From: JAHBNG01 sp039028975 | GTDB lineage: Bacteria; Chloroflexota; Anaerolineae; Caldilineales; Caldilineaceae | NCBI GenBank assembly: GCA_039028975.1 | Contig: JBCCHB010000085.1 | Location: forward strand, 1 to 64,000 | Length of the DNA: 64,000 nucleotides | Direction: 5' to 3' | In this document: one piece after another, positions 9,501 to 19,400 of the stretch | Layout of the letters: each line of letters starts with the position of its first letter | Position numbering within the stretch: position 1 is the first letter of the stretch | Translations under genes and position numbers: made by a program | The notes under the pieces: model-generated | Databases searched by the model: none | Seen by the model: only the letters and a program-made list of their open reading frames with translations | Told to the model about the DNA's origin: nothing

Positions 9501-12500
9501 ATCCATGTAGTCAGGCGAGTTGGGGTCGGAGCCAGCGTCCTTGTCAGGCAGGGCTGGGCTACTTGCGTCGCCAAAGTTGCCCTCATCGCCATCGACGGAT
9601 GGCATGATGCCATCGCCGTCAGTTTCGGGCCCGTCGACCATGCCGTCATCGTTGGCATCGGTCCCGCCAGAGCCGCCTTCAACCAGGTCGGAGATAGTGT
9701 CGTTGTCTGAGTCGAGATCCAGGAAGTCGGGCTGGCCGTCGGTGTCGCTGTTGGGTGGGGTGAGGCCGCCACTTGCGCTACTTGGAACGCCATTGGCATC
9801 GACCGCGCCATCGGCTTGACCGTCGCCATCAGCATCGGTGCCGCCCGCTTCGATGACGTCATTGATGCCGTCGTTGTCTGAGTCAAGGTCTAGTTTATTA
9901 GGGATGCCGTCGCTGTCCGTGTCCGCAGTAGAACAGCCGGCGATAAACAATCGCCAGGTATCGCTAAATATGCCATTATAGGGATCATTGATGACTATCC
10001 TTATTTTGGCCGTTTGAGCTAACGTTGCATCATCAAATCTAATTCTTGTTAAATCTGTATCTTGAACAGCACCAGCATTTTCAACCAAAACACTTGACGC
10101 ATTGATGGTGATAGGGTTAGGGAGGTTCGCTGGCGTTGTGCCGTCTAATTCGTAGGAGAGAATGTCCCAATTCGCGGTTGATAACAGCGTACTAGCGCCA
10201 TCCAGTGCAGTGATTGTGGCATTTGCACTTTGATCAAGGTCTTGTAGATATAAATTAAAGACAGAGAAATCACCTGGGGTAATGTCTAAGTCAATCGTGT
10301 AGGTTTGCGGGCTAACGCCATCATTGGGTTCAACTCTTAATCCAGTATTTGGGGCGGTTAAGGACAACCCGTTGTCTACATTGGCGACACCCGTAAAATC
10401 GCTACTTGCATCTAAATAATTTACTTGGGTGCTGCCGCTATGTGTTATGACAACATCATCATCTGAAACGGTCATCGTAAAAGCGGTTGTTTCCAAATTG
10501 TCTTTTTGAGAAGCAGACCAATTCGGTATGCCTGGATTTAGGCAAGACTCAGTTGTATCCAATATCCCATCATTATCATCATCTGCATCCGCGCTGTCGG
10601 GCACGCCATCGCCATCAGTGTCTGTAGCAGTCGTTGGTGTGGGCAGGCCACCAAAGTTGGCGTCATCGGTATCGATCACGTTGTCCACGCCATCGCCGTC
10701 GGGGTCGCCTTCACTGCCCGTGTCCGAGCCATCGACCGCACCATCGTCATTGGTATCAAGGGCGGCGTTGGGCGTACTGTCGATGTCTTGGGCACCGCCG
10801 TTGGAATCGTCAACAGGATCCATGTAGTCAGGCGAGTTGGGGTCGCTGCCGCTGTCCTTGTCGGGCAGGGCAGGGCTGGAGGCGTCGCCAAAGTTGCCTT
10901 CATCGCCATCGACGGAGGGCATGATGCCATCGCCATCGGTTTCAGGACCATCGACCATGCCGTCGTCGTTGGCATCGGTACCGCCGGAGCCACCTTCGAT
11001 GAGGTCGGAGATGGTGTCGTTGTCCGAGTCCAGATCGAGGTAGTCAGGCTGACTGTCCGTGTCGCTGTTGGGTGGGGTGAAGCCGCCACTTGCGCTACTT
11101 GGAACGCCATTGGCATCGACTGCGCCATCGGCTTGACCGTCGCCGTCCGCGTCGGTGCCGCCTGCTTCGATGACGTCGTTAATGCCGTCGTTGTCGGAGT
11201 CCAGGTCGAGGTGGTTGTCTATTCCATCATTGTCGGTATCTATTAAACCTACACAACCAAAAAATGTGATTTGTTGGTGATCTGTTCCAACGCCAGGTAT
11301 GCTTATGGAGCTTGTCGTTGCTGCGGCGAATGTTCCGTCTCCATTTCCTTTATAGAACCGCGTATTATTAACTACTTCGTTGATATGCAGTATATCACTT
11401 ATCCCATCACCATCTACATCTCCTATAAATGTGTTTTGGGCATGATCCGTTCCAACGTCTTCTACGGTCATAGAGGTCGTGACTGCTGCGGCGAATGTTC
11501 CGTCTCCATTTCCTTTATAGAACCGTGTATTATTGACTACTTCGTTGATATGCAGTACATCACTTATCCCATCACCATCTACATCTTCTATAAATGTACT
11601 TTGTTGATGATCTGTTCCAACGTCTGCTACGGTCACAGAGGTCGTGACTGCTGCGGCGAATGTTCCGTTTCCATTCCCTTTATAAAATCTTGTGTTATTC
11701 GCTACCTCATTTATGTGCAACACATCATTTATTCCATCACCATCTACATCATCAAAAAATGTACTTTGTTGATGATTTGTTCCAGCATCTTCTACGGTCA
11801 CAGAGGTCGTGACTGCTGCGGCGAATGTTCCGTCTCCATTCCCTTTATAAAACCGTGTATTATTGACTACTTCGTTGATATGCAGTATATCACTTATCCC
11901 ATCACCATCTGCATCTCCTATAAATGTACTTTGGGCATGATCTGTTCCAACGTCTGCTACGGTCACAGAGGTCGTGACTGCTGCGGCAAATGTTCCGTCA
12001 GCATTGCCCTTATAAAATCTTGTGTTATTCACTAACTCATTTATGTGCAACACATCATTTATTCCATCACCATCTACATCATCAAAAAATGTACTTTGTT
12101 GATGATTTGTTCCAACATCCGCAATCGACATGTTCGTTGTCACCGTCGAGTTAAAGGTTCCATCTCCATTTCCTCCATACAATCTTGTATTGTTCGTCGC
12201 TTCGTTGATATGAAGTATACCCTTGGGTGACTCAACACCATCTAAGATACCATCGTTGTCGTCATCCAGATCGTCCACGTCAGGAATGCCGTCACCGTCG
12301 GTATCGGTTAGAGAACAGTCCGCCGAGTTGCTGCCGTAAGTACCGATGTAGGCGTTGGCGGTGCCGGCGTTGATCTCATTGAGCGCAATCTGGTTGCCGG
12401 GGTTGGTACCAGCCGAGTTGGGCAACGTGTTGAACGGGTCGCTGTCGTCCATCAACGAGACCGCGCCCAAACAGTTGCCACCGTTGGTAAAGCGGAAGGC

Positions 12501-12899
12501 GACGATCTCCTGGCCGCTTGTCCAGTTGTAGACGGTGGCATCGCCGCCAATGTTAAGGTTCCACGAGATGTAGTCGGCACTCGTGTCCTCGGTCGGCGCG
12601 GCCACGGTGGAGATGATGGACCAGGTGGGGCCACTCACGTCGCCCTCATAACTTGCACCCGGCGAAGGCGCGGGCTGGAACTGGTCTGCGCCGGTGCCGG
12701 TTGGCACTTTAATCGTTACCTGGGCGGTCAGCGTGCTCTTGTCGGTCGGCGTAAAGTCCGGCCGCATGGTGACTTCGTAGACACCCGCGTTATAGCGGAT
12801 GCTAAATTCCACGCCGCTCTGGGCGTAGGCTGGGTCTATGTTGTGTGGCATCAGTAAAAGTGCCAGCAGTAGGCCGAGTACGATGGTAATTCGTTGCAT
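3537..12899 (-). CDS. Giant modular TSP3/FG-GAP/PA14 surface protein, about 3120 residues
   Basis: ATG 12899 is chosen because AGGAG precedes it and a clear signal peptide follows (MQRITIVLGLLLALLLMP ... AYAQ). Approximate layout in residues: 28-196 N-terminal beta-sandwich domain; 199-224 TSP3; 226-550 six 55-residue FG-GAP/VCBS-like repeats (DVDGDGISDVLHINE ... FYKGNGDGTF); 550-770 TSP3; 780-985 inserted beta-rich domain; 986-1203 TSP3; 1253-1430 PA14-like domain (TFWVSVDNRVKITINGTD); 1433-2860 seven super-repeats of about 201 residues; 2864-3119 C-terminal domain also found in the 2620-residue neighbour (MRDDLR, SPYGGGE, VDWVMVELRD, QRDGDVV, HHRNHL, then GDVNLDGQTIAAGPGND). That last motif resembles a dockerin calcium loop. 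The protein is extremely rich in Asp and Gly. I infer a calcium-dependent, extended cell-surface adhesin or matrix fibre. No enzymatic domain was recognised. Confidence 0.9.
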   Translation of the reverse strand: MQRITIVLGLLLALLLMPHNIDPAYAQSGVEFSIRYNAGVYEVTMRPDFTPTDKSTLTAQVTIKVPTGTGADQFQPAPSPGASYEGDVSGPTWSIISTVAAPTEDTSADYISWNLNIGGDATVYNWTSGQEIVAFRFTNGGNCLGAVSLMDDSDPFNTLPNSAGTNPGNQIALNEINAGTANAYIGTYGSNSADCSLTDTDGDGIPDVDDLDDDNDGILDGVESPKGILHINEATNNTRLYGGNGDGTFNSTVTTNMSIADVGTNHQQSTFFDDVDGDGINDVLHINELVNNTRFYKGNADGTFAAAVTTSVTVADVGTDHAQSTFIGDADGDGISDILHINEVVNNTRFYKGNGDGTFAAAVTTSVTVEDAGTNHQQSTFFDDVDGDGINDVLHINEVANNTRFYKGNGNGTFAAAVTTSVTVADVGTDHQQSTFIEDVDGDGISDVLHINEVVNNTRFYKGNGDGTFAAAVTTSMTVEDVGTDHAQNTFIGDVDGDGISDILHINEVVNNTRFYKGNGDGTFAAATTSSISIPGVGTDHQQITFFGCVGLIDTDNDGIDNHLDLDSDNDGINDVIEAGGTDADGDGQADGAVDANGVPSSASGGFTPPNSDTDSQPDYLDLDSDNDTISDLIEGGSGGTDANDDGMVDGPETDGDGIMPSVDGDEGNFGDASSPALPDKDSGSDPNSPDYMDPVDDSNGGAQDIDSTPNAALDTNDDGAVDGSDTGSEGDPDGDGVDNVIDTDDANFGGLPTPTTATDTDGDGVPDSADADDDNDGILDTTESCLNPGIPNWSASQKDNLETTAFTMTVSDDDVVITHSGSTQVNYLDASSDFTGVANVDNGLSLTAPNTGLRVEPNDGVSPQTYTIDLDITPGDFSVFNLYLQDLDQSANATITALDGASTLLSTANWDILSYELDGTTPANLPNPITINASSVLVENAGAVQDTDLTRIRFDDATLAQTAKIRIVINDPYNGIFSDTWRLFIAGCSTADTDSDGIPNKLDLDSDNDGINDVIEAGGTDADGDGQADGAVDANGVPSSASGGLTPPNSDTDGQPDFLDLDSDNDTISDLVEGGSGGTDANDDGMVDGPETDGDGIMPSVDGDEGNFGDASSPALPDKDAGSDPNSPDYMDPVDDGSGAQDIDSTPNAALDTNDDGAVDASDTSSEGDPDGDGVDNAIDTDDANFGGLPAPASPDSDGDGDPDATDPNDGNACAYSTNQVVGNADAAWQSSDCDGDGVTNGQEVTDGTDPVDNCSFIIGSITLPVTSTGTGTLNYVAFREWSPAPGNEAGDVDLIPSTLADGPDGVQSFAGTTTTYYVGGVVTPLGINPNRKYSLRFTGFIEITEAATYTFWVSVDNRVKITINGTDVIYTNPGLSSAFQSGDIMLGVGIYPIDIGYFNSGANGFIDLEYESPTISRQNVPMSIFYACAPAPSPDSDGDGLTDDVDPDDDNDGLLDIVEDPIGDTDGDGIPDRLESNIIDTDGDGNPDFDDDNADDEGANDGTGGEEDGVLTGPWNDTDSDGIPDHLDGDNGDGSSPTTIAGAGDSDGDGIPDGVECPTGYICVDTDGDGIPNYMDTDSDGDGTPDQTEGTGDADNDGIPDYLDPDVGDDSGDTIPGRGDSDGDGLDDKTECPGGAPCPDSDGDGMPDYMDTDSDDDGIADYFEGIKDTDTDGIPDRLESNDLDTDDDGSPDFNDNNADDEGTNDGTGGEEDGVETGPWNDADGDRIPDHLDADSSNAASTPDGSGDSDSDGIPDAVECPTGYACADTDGDGTPNYMDTDSDGDGTPDGNAGEGATDDADNDGIPDYLDPDVGDDSGDTIPGRGDSDGDGIDDKTECPDGYPCPDSDGDGIMDYMDPDSDGDGIPDGLEAGKDTDSDGIPDNLEHNGIDTDGDGNPDFDDPNADGDGAGNDGTGGEQDGVETQPWKDVDGDGIPDHLDADTDGPGSGDSDNDGIPDSVECPTGYLCVDTDGDGVPNYMDTDSDNDGTTDGQPGEGYTDDADTDGIPDVLDPDVGDNSGDTIPGRGDSDGDGLDDKTECPGGAPCPDSDGDGMPDYMDTDSDDDGIADYFEGVKDTDADGIPDRLESNDLDTDDDGSPDHNDNNADGDGAGPDGTGGEEAGVESGPWNDTDGDNIPDHLDADVDGPGSGDSDADGIPDAVECPTGYVCADTDGDGTPNYMDTDSDGDGTPDGNAGEGATDDADNDGIPDYLDPDVGDDSGDTIPGRGDSDGDGIDDKTECPDGYPCPDSDGDGIMDYMDPDSDGDGIPDGLEAGKDTDSDGIPDNLEHNGIDTDGDGNPDFNDPNADGDGAGNDGTGGEQDGVETQPWKDVDGDGIPDHLDADTDGPGSGDSDNDGIPDAVECPTGYLCVDTDGDGVPNYMDTDSDNDGTTDGQPGEGYTDDADTDGIPDVLDPDVGDNSGDTIPGRGDSDGDGLDDKTECPGGAPCPDSDGDGQPDYMDTDSDGDKIPDYVEGLKDTDSDGIPDRLESNDLDTDGDGNPDHDDANADGEGTDDGTGGEEAGVEMGPWNDGDGDGIPDHLDADSDGPGSGDSDSDGIPDAVECPSGYICLDTDNDGIPNYMDTDSDNDGTNDGTGGESPIDDADNDGIPDYADPDVGDDSGDTVAGRGDSDGDGIDDKTECPGGFPCPDSDGDGLADYLDADSDNDGVDDQTEGTDDMDADGIPDRLESNTLDTDGDTNPDYDDNNADGEGANDGTGGEQDGVESQPWNDTDGDGIPDHLDADSDGPGSGDSDGDGLSDAVECPGGYVCDDTDGDGVPNYMDTDSDDDGTNDGQPGEGAVDDADNDGIPDFLDPDVGDDSGDTIAGRGDSDGDGIDDKTECPNGYPCPDSDGNGLMDYLDAGSIAVPVKVILQGAMEGATMRDDLRQLPAGANGFPLTSPYGGGETTTAGVLAVGSATDAIVDWVMVELRDGGDNTSVVAMVAGLVQRDGDVVSASDGTSALSFASVADGNYYIAVHHRNHLSAMTANTVAVSSSTPMTDFTSMADAATYGTHSQKDLGSGVYALWAGDVNQSSSVVRSGGGNDIDDIFTIVLDDQNGTNNTSHIVNGYLIGDVNLDGQTIAAGPGNDLNLIIDNVANHPGNNPGGSPNANYVVNEQMP
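4320..8600 (-). repeat. Seven-unit TSP3 super-repeat within the giant
   Basis: Each unit of about 201 residues (about 0.6 kb) runs through VECPTGYxCxDTDGDG, NYMDTDSD, DPDVGDxSGDTIPGRGDSD, TECPxGxPCPDSDGDG, IPDRLES or IPDNLEH, GTGGEExGVE and PWNDxDGDxIPDHLDAD. Seven PW(N/K)D marks are counted. The string TTCCACGGCT with matching surroundings recurs at 5911 and 7117, 1206 bp apart (402 codons), so adjacent units 2+3 and 4+5 look like a duplicated pair. Confidence 0.85.
11250..12222 (-). repeat. Six 165-bp FG-GAP/VCBS-like repeats within the giant
   Basis: Six consecutive copies of a 55-residue unit (HINEVVNNTRFYKGNGDGTF, then GTDHQQSTFI, then DVDGDGISDVL). The DxDGDGxxD calcium loop plus GNGDGTF fits FG-GAP/VCBS-type propeller blades. 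HINE at the start of each blade is an unusual, fully conserved mark. The stretch is visibly richer in A+T than the flanking TSP3 code. Confidence 0.85.
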
Positions 12900-12924
12900 G
12901 AAAGACTCCTTGATGAAAATGGTG

Positions 12925-13027
12925 TGCCCTCTCCCCCAGCCCCTCTCCCAGTTTGGGAGAGGGGAGCTTCTGCTCCCTTCCCCCACTCGTGGGGGAAGGG
13001 CCGGGGATGGGGGCCTTCCGACTACCC
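12925..13027. repeat. 103-bp direct repeat, copy 1 (left of DUF559 gene)
   Basis: The repeat runs from TGCCCTCTCC to ACTACCC and holds two inner palindromes (CTCCCAGTTTGGGAG; CCCCCACTCGTGGGGG). It is about 95% identical to 13391-13493 in the same orientation; the differences are mostly in the first hairpin loop. It begins 25 bp upstream of the start codon of the 3120-residue giant, so it lies in that gene's leader or promoter. Confidence 0.9.
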
Positions 13028-13378
13028 CCGACACGCATCCACGATGCGGTCGAGAGTTCCCTGAATGTCGTGAAAAACTTCTCTATTTGTAAAGCGCATG
13101 ACGCGGTATCCTCTTGCTTCTAACCAGTCGGTGCGCTGCTGATCTTGCACTGCTCGGTCCTCGTGAATCCGGCCGTCAACCTCAATCACCAGTTGATGTT
13201 CAGCGCAGTAGAAATCGACAATAAACCGTTCGATGGGGTGTTGACGGCGAAACTTTAACCCGTGTACTTTACGCCCACGTAAGTGATGCCAAAGCCTGGT
13301 TTCGGCCGCGGTCTGCTCCTGACGCAATTCACGTGCTCGCTGGCGTAGCGGACGTGGTCCGCGGATTGGTTTGTGCAT
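13022..13378 (-). CDS. DUF559 (Vsr-like) endonuclease domain protein
   Basis: This encodes 118 residues with the standard DUF559 layout: an N-terminal basic segment (RQRARELRQEQTAAETRLW), then HGLKFRRQHPIERFIVDFYC, then LVIEVDGRIHED, and a C-terminal RVMRFTNREV. DUF559 belongs to the restriction-endonuclease-like fold related to Vsr mismatch nicking enzymes; Asp in VDFYC and Glu/Asp in IEVDG are the expected metal-binding positions. The length is typical of the family. The gene is enclosed by two 103-bp direct repeats, and its stop codon lies inside copy 1. It is unrelated in content to the giants on either side, so it looks like a passenger of the repeat element. The cellular target is unknown. 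Confidence 0.88.
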   Translation of the reverse strand: MHKPIRGPRPLRQRARELRQEQTAAETRLWHHLRGRKVHGLKFRRQHPIERFIVDFYCAEHQLVIEVDGRIHEDRAVQDQQRTDWLEARGYRVMRFTNREVFHDIQGTLDRIVDACRG

Positions 13379-13390
13379 GGTTTAGTTCCG

Positions 13391-13493
13391 TGCCCTCTCC
13401 CCCAGCCCCTCTCCCAAACTGGGAGAGGGGAGCTTGTGCTCCCTTCCCCCACTCGTGGGGGAAGGGCCGGGGATGGGGGCCTTCCAACTACCC
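13391..13493. repeat. 103-bp direct repeat, copy 2 (right of DUF559 gene)
   Basis: Same length and orientation as 12925-13027, with matching inner palindromes. It ends 5 bp before the stop codon of the 2620-residue giant and begins 12 bp upstream of the DUF559 start, so that gene's promoter would have to lie in or near it. Confidence 0.9.
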
Positions 13494-13498
13494 TCTAT

Positions 13499-16400
13499 CT
13501 ACGGCAATTGCTCCGTAATCACGTGGTTCGCATTGCCCCCGCTATTTCCTGGATGATTGATGATGTTGCTCAGAATGCGGTTGACGTCGTTGCCGGGGCC
13601 AGCCGCAATGACCTGACCGTCCATGTCCAGGTCGCCGTCAGAATAGCCATCAATGATATAGTTGGTATTGCCATTGGCCCCATTGGTGCCGAGGATAATG
13701 GCGTAGATATCATCGATGTCGTTGTTGGCACCCGAGCGGATAACGGTGTTGTTGCCGTTGGCGTTGCCCGCCCACAGCGCATAGAGGCCGCCACCCAAGC
13801 TCACTTGTGCATTGGTGCCGTGGGTGTTGGCGTCACTCATCGTAGTGAAGTCCGTGGTCGGCGTGCTGTTGCTGACTGCCACACTATTCGCCGTCATGGC
13901 AGCCAGGTGGTTGCGGTGGTGGACAGCCACGTAGTAGTTGCCCGCAGCCACCGTAGAGGTGAGGGTGGAGGTGCCGTCCAAGGCCACCACGTCACCATCA
14001 CGCTGAACCAGACCCACAATTGTGTCAACCACGCTTGTGTTGTCACCACTGTCGCGCAGTTCGATCATCACCCAGTCCACAATCGCATCGGTGGCGCTGC
14101 CAACGCCGAGCACACCGCTGGTGGTTGTAGCACCATCACCATATGGGCTGGTCAGCGGGAAGTCGCCTAGGCTACGCAGGTCGTCGCGCATGGTGCCAGA
14201 CGTGCTGTCATAGGCCCCTTGCAGGATGACTTTGGCTGGGAGGGTAACGCTTCCACAATTCTTCGCATCACCAGTAATCGTCCAGCTATCGCTGGCGATC
14301 ATGTTGGCTCGTTGGCTTTCGGCGAGACAGTAGAAGAGACCGGCTGCACCCAGAGGCACGCCAGATTGTAGGGTTTGGGCGTCCCAGCCAATCAGCGTGG
14401 CGTCGTAGTTGGCCAACGACAGTGCACTGTTGTCTAGCATATTGGCAGCCGTAATCACAGACGTCATGGTCCAAGTGCCCAGATCCTGATCGAAGACACT
14501 GGCGCTATTAAACATCTGAACTATATTCGTCACGTTGGCGGTATCCCAGCCGCTGATATCTTGGTTAAACGCGGGGGCATTGCTGAACATCTCTGCCATG
14601 GTCGTCACACTGGATGTGTCCCAGTTGCCAATATCTTGGTTGAAGACGGCGTTGTTCGAGAACATAGTTGACATATCCGTCACATTGCCCACATCCCAGG
14701 CATCGCCGCCACCAACACCCGCGCCAACCTTGGTGGAAATATCCTGGTTGAAGATCGACCCCTCATCAAACATACCATTCATTTCCGTCACGTTGGACGT
14801 ATTCCAATTGCCGATGTCCTGATTGAAGGATGCCGCGCTACTAAACATACCGCGCATGGTGGTCACACTGGCGGTGTTCCAGTTGCCAATGTTCTGATTG
14901 AACAGATCCGTATTAGCAAACATGTTACGCATGTTGGTCACGTTGCTCACGCTCCAAGCATCGCCGCCACTGATGCCGACACCGGCTTTGGTTGCGATAT
15001 CCTGATTAAACGCCTCAGCGCCAGAAAACATGTTGCGCATTTCGGTTGCGCTGGTGGTATTCCATAGCCCAATGTCCTGGTTAAATGCGCTCGCATCTCT
15101 GAACACCGAGGCAAAACTGGTGACGTTTGCCGTGTTCCACGTGCTGATATTGCCATTGAATGAAGTGGCATCACGGAAGGTCTCTTGCATATCGGTGATG
15201 GTACTCACATCCCAACCGGAAAAGTCCGCATTGACGCTCGTTGCACCGTTGAACATTGATTGCAACGAGATCGCACCGGACAGGTCGGGCACATCCGTGG
15301 CCAGCACCTGTAAATTGCTCGCATCCTGAAATGCGCCGTTCATTGATTCCCAGGCAATATCGCCCCATTGGTCCACCGAGAGGATCTTTGCTTGATCACC
15401 GCCGTCAGCGAAGTGAATCTGCGGGAAATCGCCCAGAATTTCAACGCTATAGGTCCCCGCCCCGGAACTCGTTGACGTCCCTGAAATGGGAGTGACGGTT
15501 CCGGTTCCATCGACCGTGGTGGTACAGGTGCCATTATAGGTATGGGTAATTTGGGATATATCTCCCCCAGTGACGGTGTCACTACAGCCATCACCCCACT
15601 CGAGGGTAAAGTTGTATGTCATACCCAACTCTAACGGCACCATGATTTGATTTGCGGCAGATGTGCCGGTGTTGTCGGTCTTCCAGGTCGTGATGAAGGG
15701 AGCGGCTACACTACACGTATTAACCGACACCGTCGTCGCAACGCTAGGCGGGCTGTAACAGCTATTGGCTGAGTCGAAGTAGTAGGCAAAGTACGTGCCG
15801 CTGTTGCTAGTCGGCGATGCCTCAGTGCTGCTTAGGCCATCGCTTTCGTCGCCGTCGGTGCTCCAGACCAATGTTGCACCAGTTGGAATCGTTCCTGTGT
15901 GTAGGGCGTCCAGATCGACAGTGGTGGCCGGACACATGTTGGTCACGGGTGCGCCACCCGAGGATAGACCCGTCGGGCAGGTGATGGTCGGCGCGGCCGG
16001 GATGGAGCCATCATCCGAGTTGCTAAAGGTGTTTCCGGCACCAAAGCTATACTGGGCAGTGCCGCCACCGATGCGGTTGGTGTAGGCTGCCTGGGAGGCT
16101 AGCTGGAAGGCCGTATTGGCGATGTTGGTGAACTGACCAGTAACGTCATAGTTCTCGACGTCTGCACCGTCAGCCGACGTGTCTCCATTGATATTGTTGC
16201 CAAAGAAGAGGGAGCCATCAATGGTGCTGTCCCCGTTGAAGTGGGCGATTGCGCCACCCCAACCGTTGGCCGGAACCGAGTTGTTGACGAACTTGGTGTT
16301 AACAAAGTCCCAACCGTTTAGGTCCGCCTCGATGTGGATCGCGCCGCCTACAGCATTGCCCTGCGATGGAGCGGCCGTGCCAGTGGCCGAGTTGCCAGAG

Positions 16401-19400
16401 AAAATAGCGTTTTCCGCCCGACTGCGATTGTTTAGATACCAGGTGGTGCTGAAGATGGCACCGCCGGCCCCTGCTTGGTTATTGTAGAAGTTGGTGTTGA
16501 TCGCGTTCACCGTTGCGGTGGTGGCATAAATCGCGCCGCCATCTGCCGTGTCTCCGCCGGTGTTACCCACAAAGGTTGTTCCATCAAAGGAGACCACAGC
16601 GGTTGTGGCGTACATCGCACCACCAAAGAGCGAAGCCGTATTACCGCTAAAGGAGCTGTTATTGAACTGGTTCTGGAAGCAGGTGGTGCAGTAGACGGCA
16701 CCGCCGTCTGCGGCATTGGCCTGATTGCCACAGAAGCTGCTGTTGTCAACCGTCCAGGCATGGGACGAGGTGATGTAGAGGGCACCGCCGACCGATGTGA
16801 CGTTGTTGGAGAAGCTGCTGCCGTCAATCAGGTATTGGCCGGTGTTGGTCACGCCGTTGTTGTTCGCGCCTGGGTAGACGCTGGTAATGTAGATACCACC
16901 GCCGTCCGCCTTGTTGTTGTTGGTAAAGGTGCTGTTAAGAACCTGAATTTGCGACGCAACATTGGTGATGGCCGACAGGTAGACTGAGCCACTGCCAACC
17001 GTGTGGTTTTGCACCACCAGATCGTAGAACTTCAGATCCACCGCGACTGTCTTGGCGCCCACGTAGATAGCAGACCCTGCCCCCTGGCCGCCGTCCAGGA
17101 CTAGACCCTGAATGGTAAGCGTATTCGCTTCTCCATCCCCGATGTCTTCAAAGATGATGTTTGACGTTGCGCCTGAGATGGTGGTGACGTTGGTGGCTGG
17201 ATCGTAGCCCGAAATATCGGTGCCCGTGGCACCGGCTGGGAATCCACCGTAGACAAAGTGGCCGGTGGCGTTGTTGGTGAGATCAATCCGCTGAGCGGGT
17301 GTGTAGGTGCCTGCCGCAATGTAGACCGTTCCGCCCGCCTCGATGGCTGCTTCCAGCCCGGCTGCGCCGACGGCGTTGTCCCAGTCTGCACCAGTGCCCG
17401 CACCCGTTGCAGCCTGCTTGACATAGGTGGCTGAGCCTGCGGATGGTGGCATGGGCGATGCCGACCCAGTAGAGAGTGATGGCGCCACTGGACCAGCCAG
17501 ACAGGAGAGTGTCGCCTCCGTCGCGAATGTGAAGAGCGCAACATCATTAAAGGTATAGTCTGCTTCCCAGTAGCCGCCATTGAGCGTCATGGGGACGGAG
17601 AGTGTGCCGTCCGCCAAGTCGCCAAAGACGCCATCGGCATCAACCAGCAGATAGACACCAGTCGTTTCCGCGGGCAGGGTTGTGCTTTCGCCGCTGCTGT
17701 CATCGGGGATGCGCACCTTGAGGGACGTATTGGTTAGCCCCGTCTCGTCGATGAGCCATTCGCGGGTTAGGCGCTGCTGGCCCGTGGGTGCCTCGGTGGT
17801 CTGCCAGGCAATCGCGCCATCGTCATTGCCCCAGACGAAGAAGTCTTTGTCCGCGGCAAAGGTTGCTGTGTTGGAGGCGTTGTCCGCTTCGATGGAAGTG
17901 AGACCGATGGTGACCAGCGCGTCGTCATTGACCGACTTGGACTGCTTCTGGTTGAGGCCAGAAGCGTCGTCTTGTCCGATACCGGCGATATCGTTGCTGT
18001 AGGCGGCCTGGCTGCCGTCCGTATCCCAGAAGAGCAGGCCATCGCTGTTGAGATAGTCGATCACCAGCGTGACGCCGTACTTGATGGCCAGATAGGTGCT
18101 CACTCTTTGCCATTCATCAGTGGTTAATTCTCGGTTGTAGATAATGGTCTCATTGATGAGGCCGTCCCAATCTTCGCCGCCGCCGTCGCTGCCCACGCCC
18201 ACATTCTGTCCGTAGGGCGCATTGGTTGAAACAAACTCTAGCGAGGTGGCAATCTCTTCGCCTTGGAAGGCTGCTCGCATAGAGTCGGCAGCAGTATTGC
18301 TGCCTTCATTGGGTCCGCGTAACGACCAGATGAAGGGCTGATTGAGCGGAATCTGGTTGTTGAAGAGATCCACATTGCCGCTGCCATCGAGGAACGGGCT
18401 CCAGAAGGTTCCTTCGAGATCCATGGTTGGGTCGTTGTAGTTATCGCCCGAAGCCAAGATGGTACGGATGCCAGCCAAGACTTCTGTCGTGCCTACCGAG
18501 AACATACTCATGCCGTCGGTGGTCTGCATAATGCGGCTGGTGTTGTTCATAAAATCGTCGTTGAACTCTAGCGCCGGATTGAAGTTGGTGGCCTCTGTAC
18601 CGTCTCGGTAAAGGGGCTGCTGGGTTCCCGTTGCCTGGGTAACGTCGAAGCCGTTGAGCGACTGGTCGTCCCACTGGCTCACTGGTGAGCCGTCGGCTGT
18701 CGTGCTGGTCCCGGCATTGGCTTTGGTCCAGAAGGTTAGATCTGCCGCTACGCCACCTGGTGCTGTCAGCTCGGCCCCAAATGTAAAGTACTCGCCATCA
18801 GCGAAGTCACGGGTCGCGCTGCCGCCACTGAGGGCGATCTCGGTTACGCCAGAGGCAAAGTTAGGATCGTTACTCACCAACAGGTGGTCGGCTGAGTCGT
18901 TCATGACGGTGACTGTGCCAACCGTACCGACTTCGTTCACCTTCCAGACCCGATTCATGCGGAAGTAACCAGCCGCGGGCGTGTAACTGGTGGGGCTGTA
19001 GGAGACGCCATAGCTGGAACTCTGTCCGTTGTGACCCCATATCATGAAGGTCTGGTCTGCCGCAAAGGAACCGCCGTTGTCAATGGTGACAGCGCTGTCA
19101 CTATTCTGGCTGGTAGACATCTGCTGGTCTAAATCTGAGCCATCATCGCGGCCAATACCGGCCACGTTGTTGTGGTAGCTCTGGTAGCCGGCATCGGTCG
19201 TGCCGGGCCAGATGACGTTGCCGCTGGAATCGACGTAGTCGTGGTTGGTAGTACCGCTGGCCGGATCGTCATCTAGGGTGATGCCCCACTTGACGGCCAA
19301 ATAGCTCTCTACTCGGCTGAGATCGGCAGTGCCTAATTCTGCGTCATAGAAGACAATCTCGTTAATGCGGCCATGCCAGCGCTCACCACCGCCATCCGAG

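Noticed and set aside
11271..12035. 254-codon repetitive Cys/Ile-rich frame on the plus strand
   Set aside because: It is the mirror of the six FG-GAP-like blades on the other strand; the repeat period is the same 165 bp.
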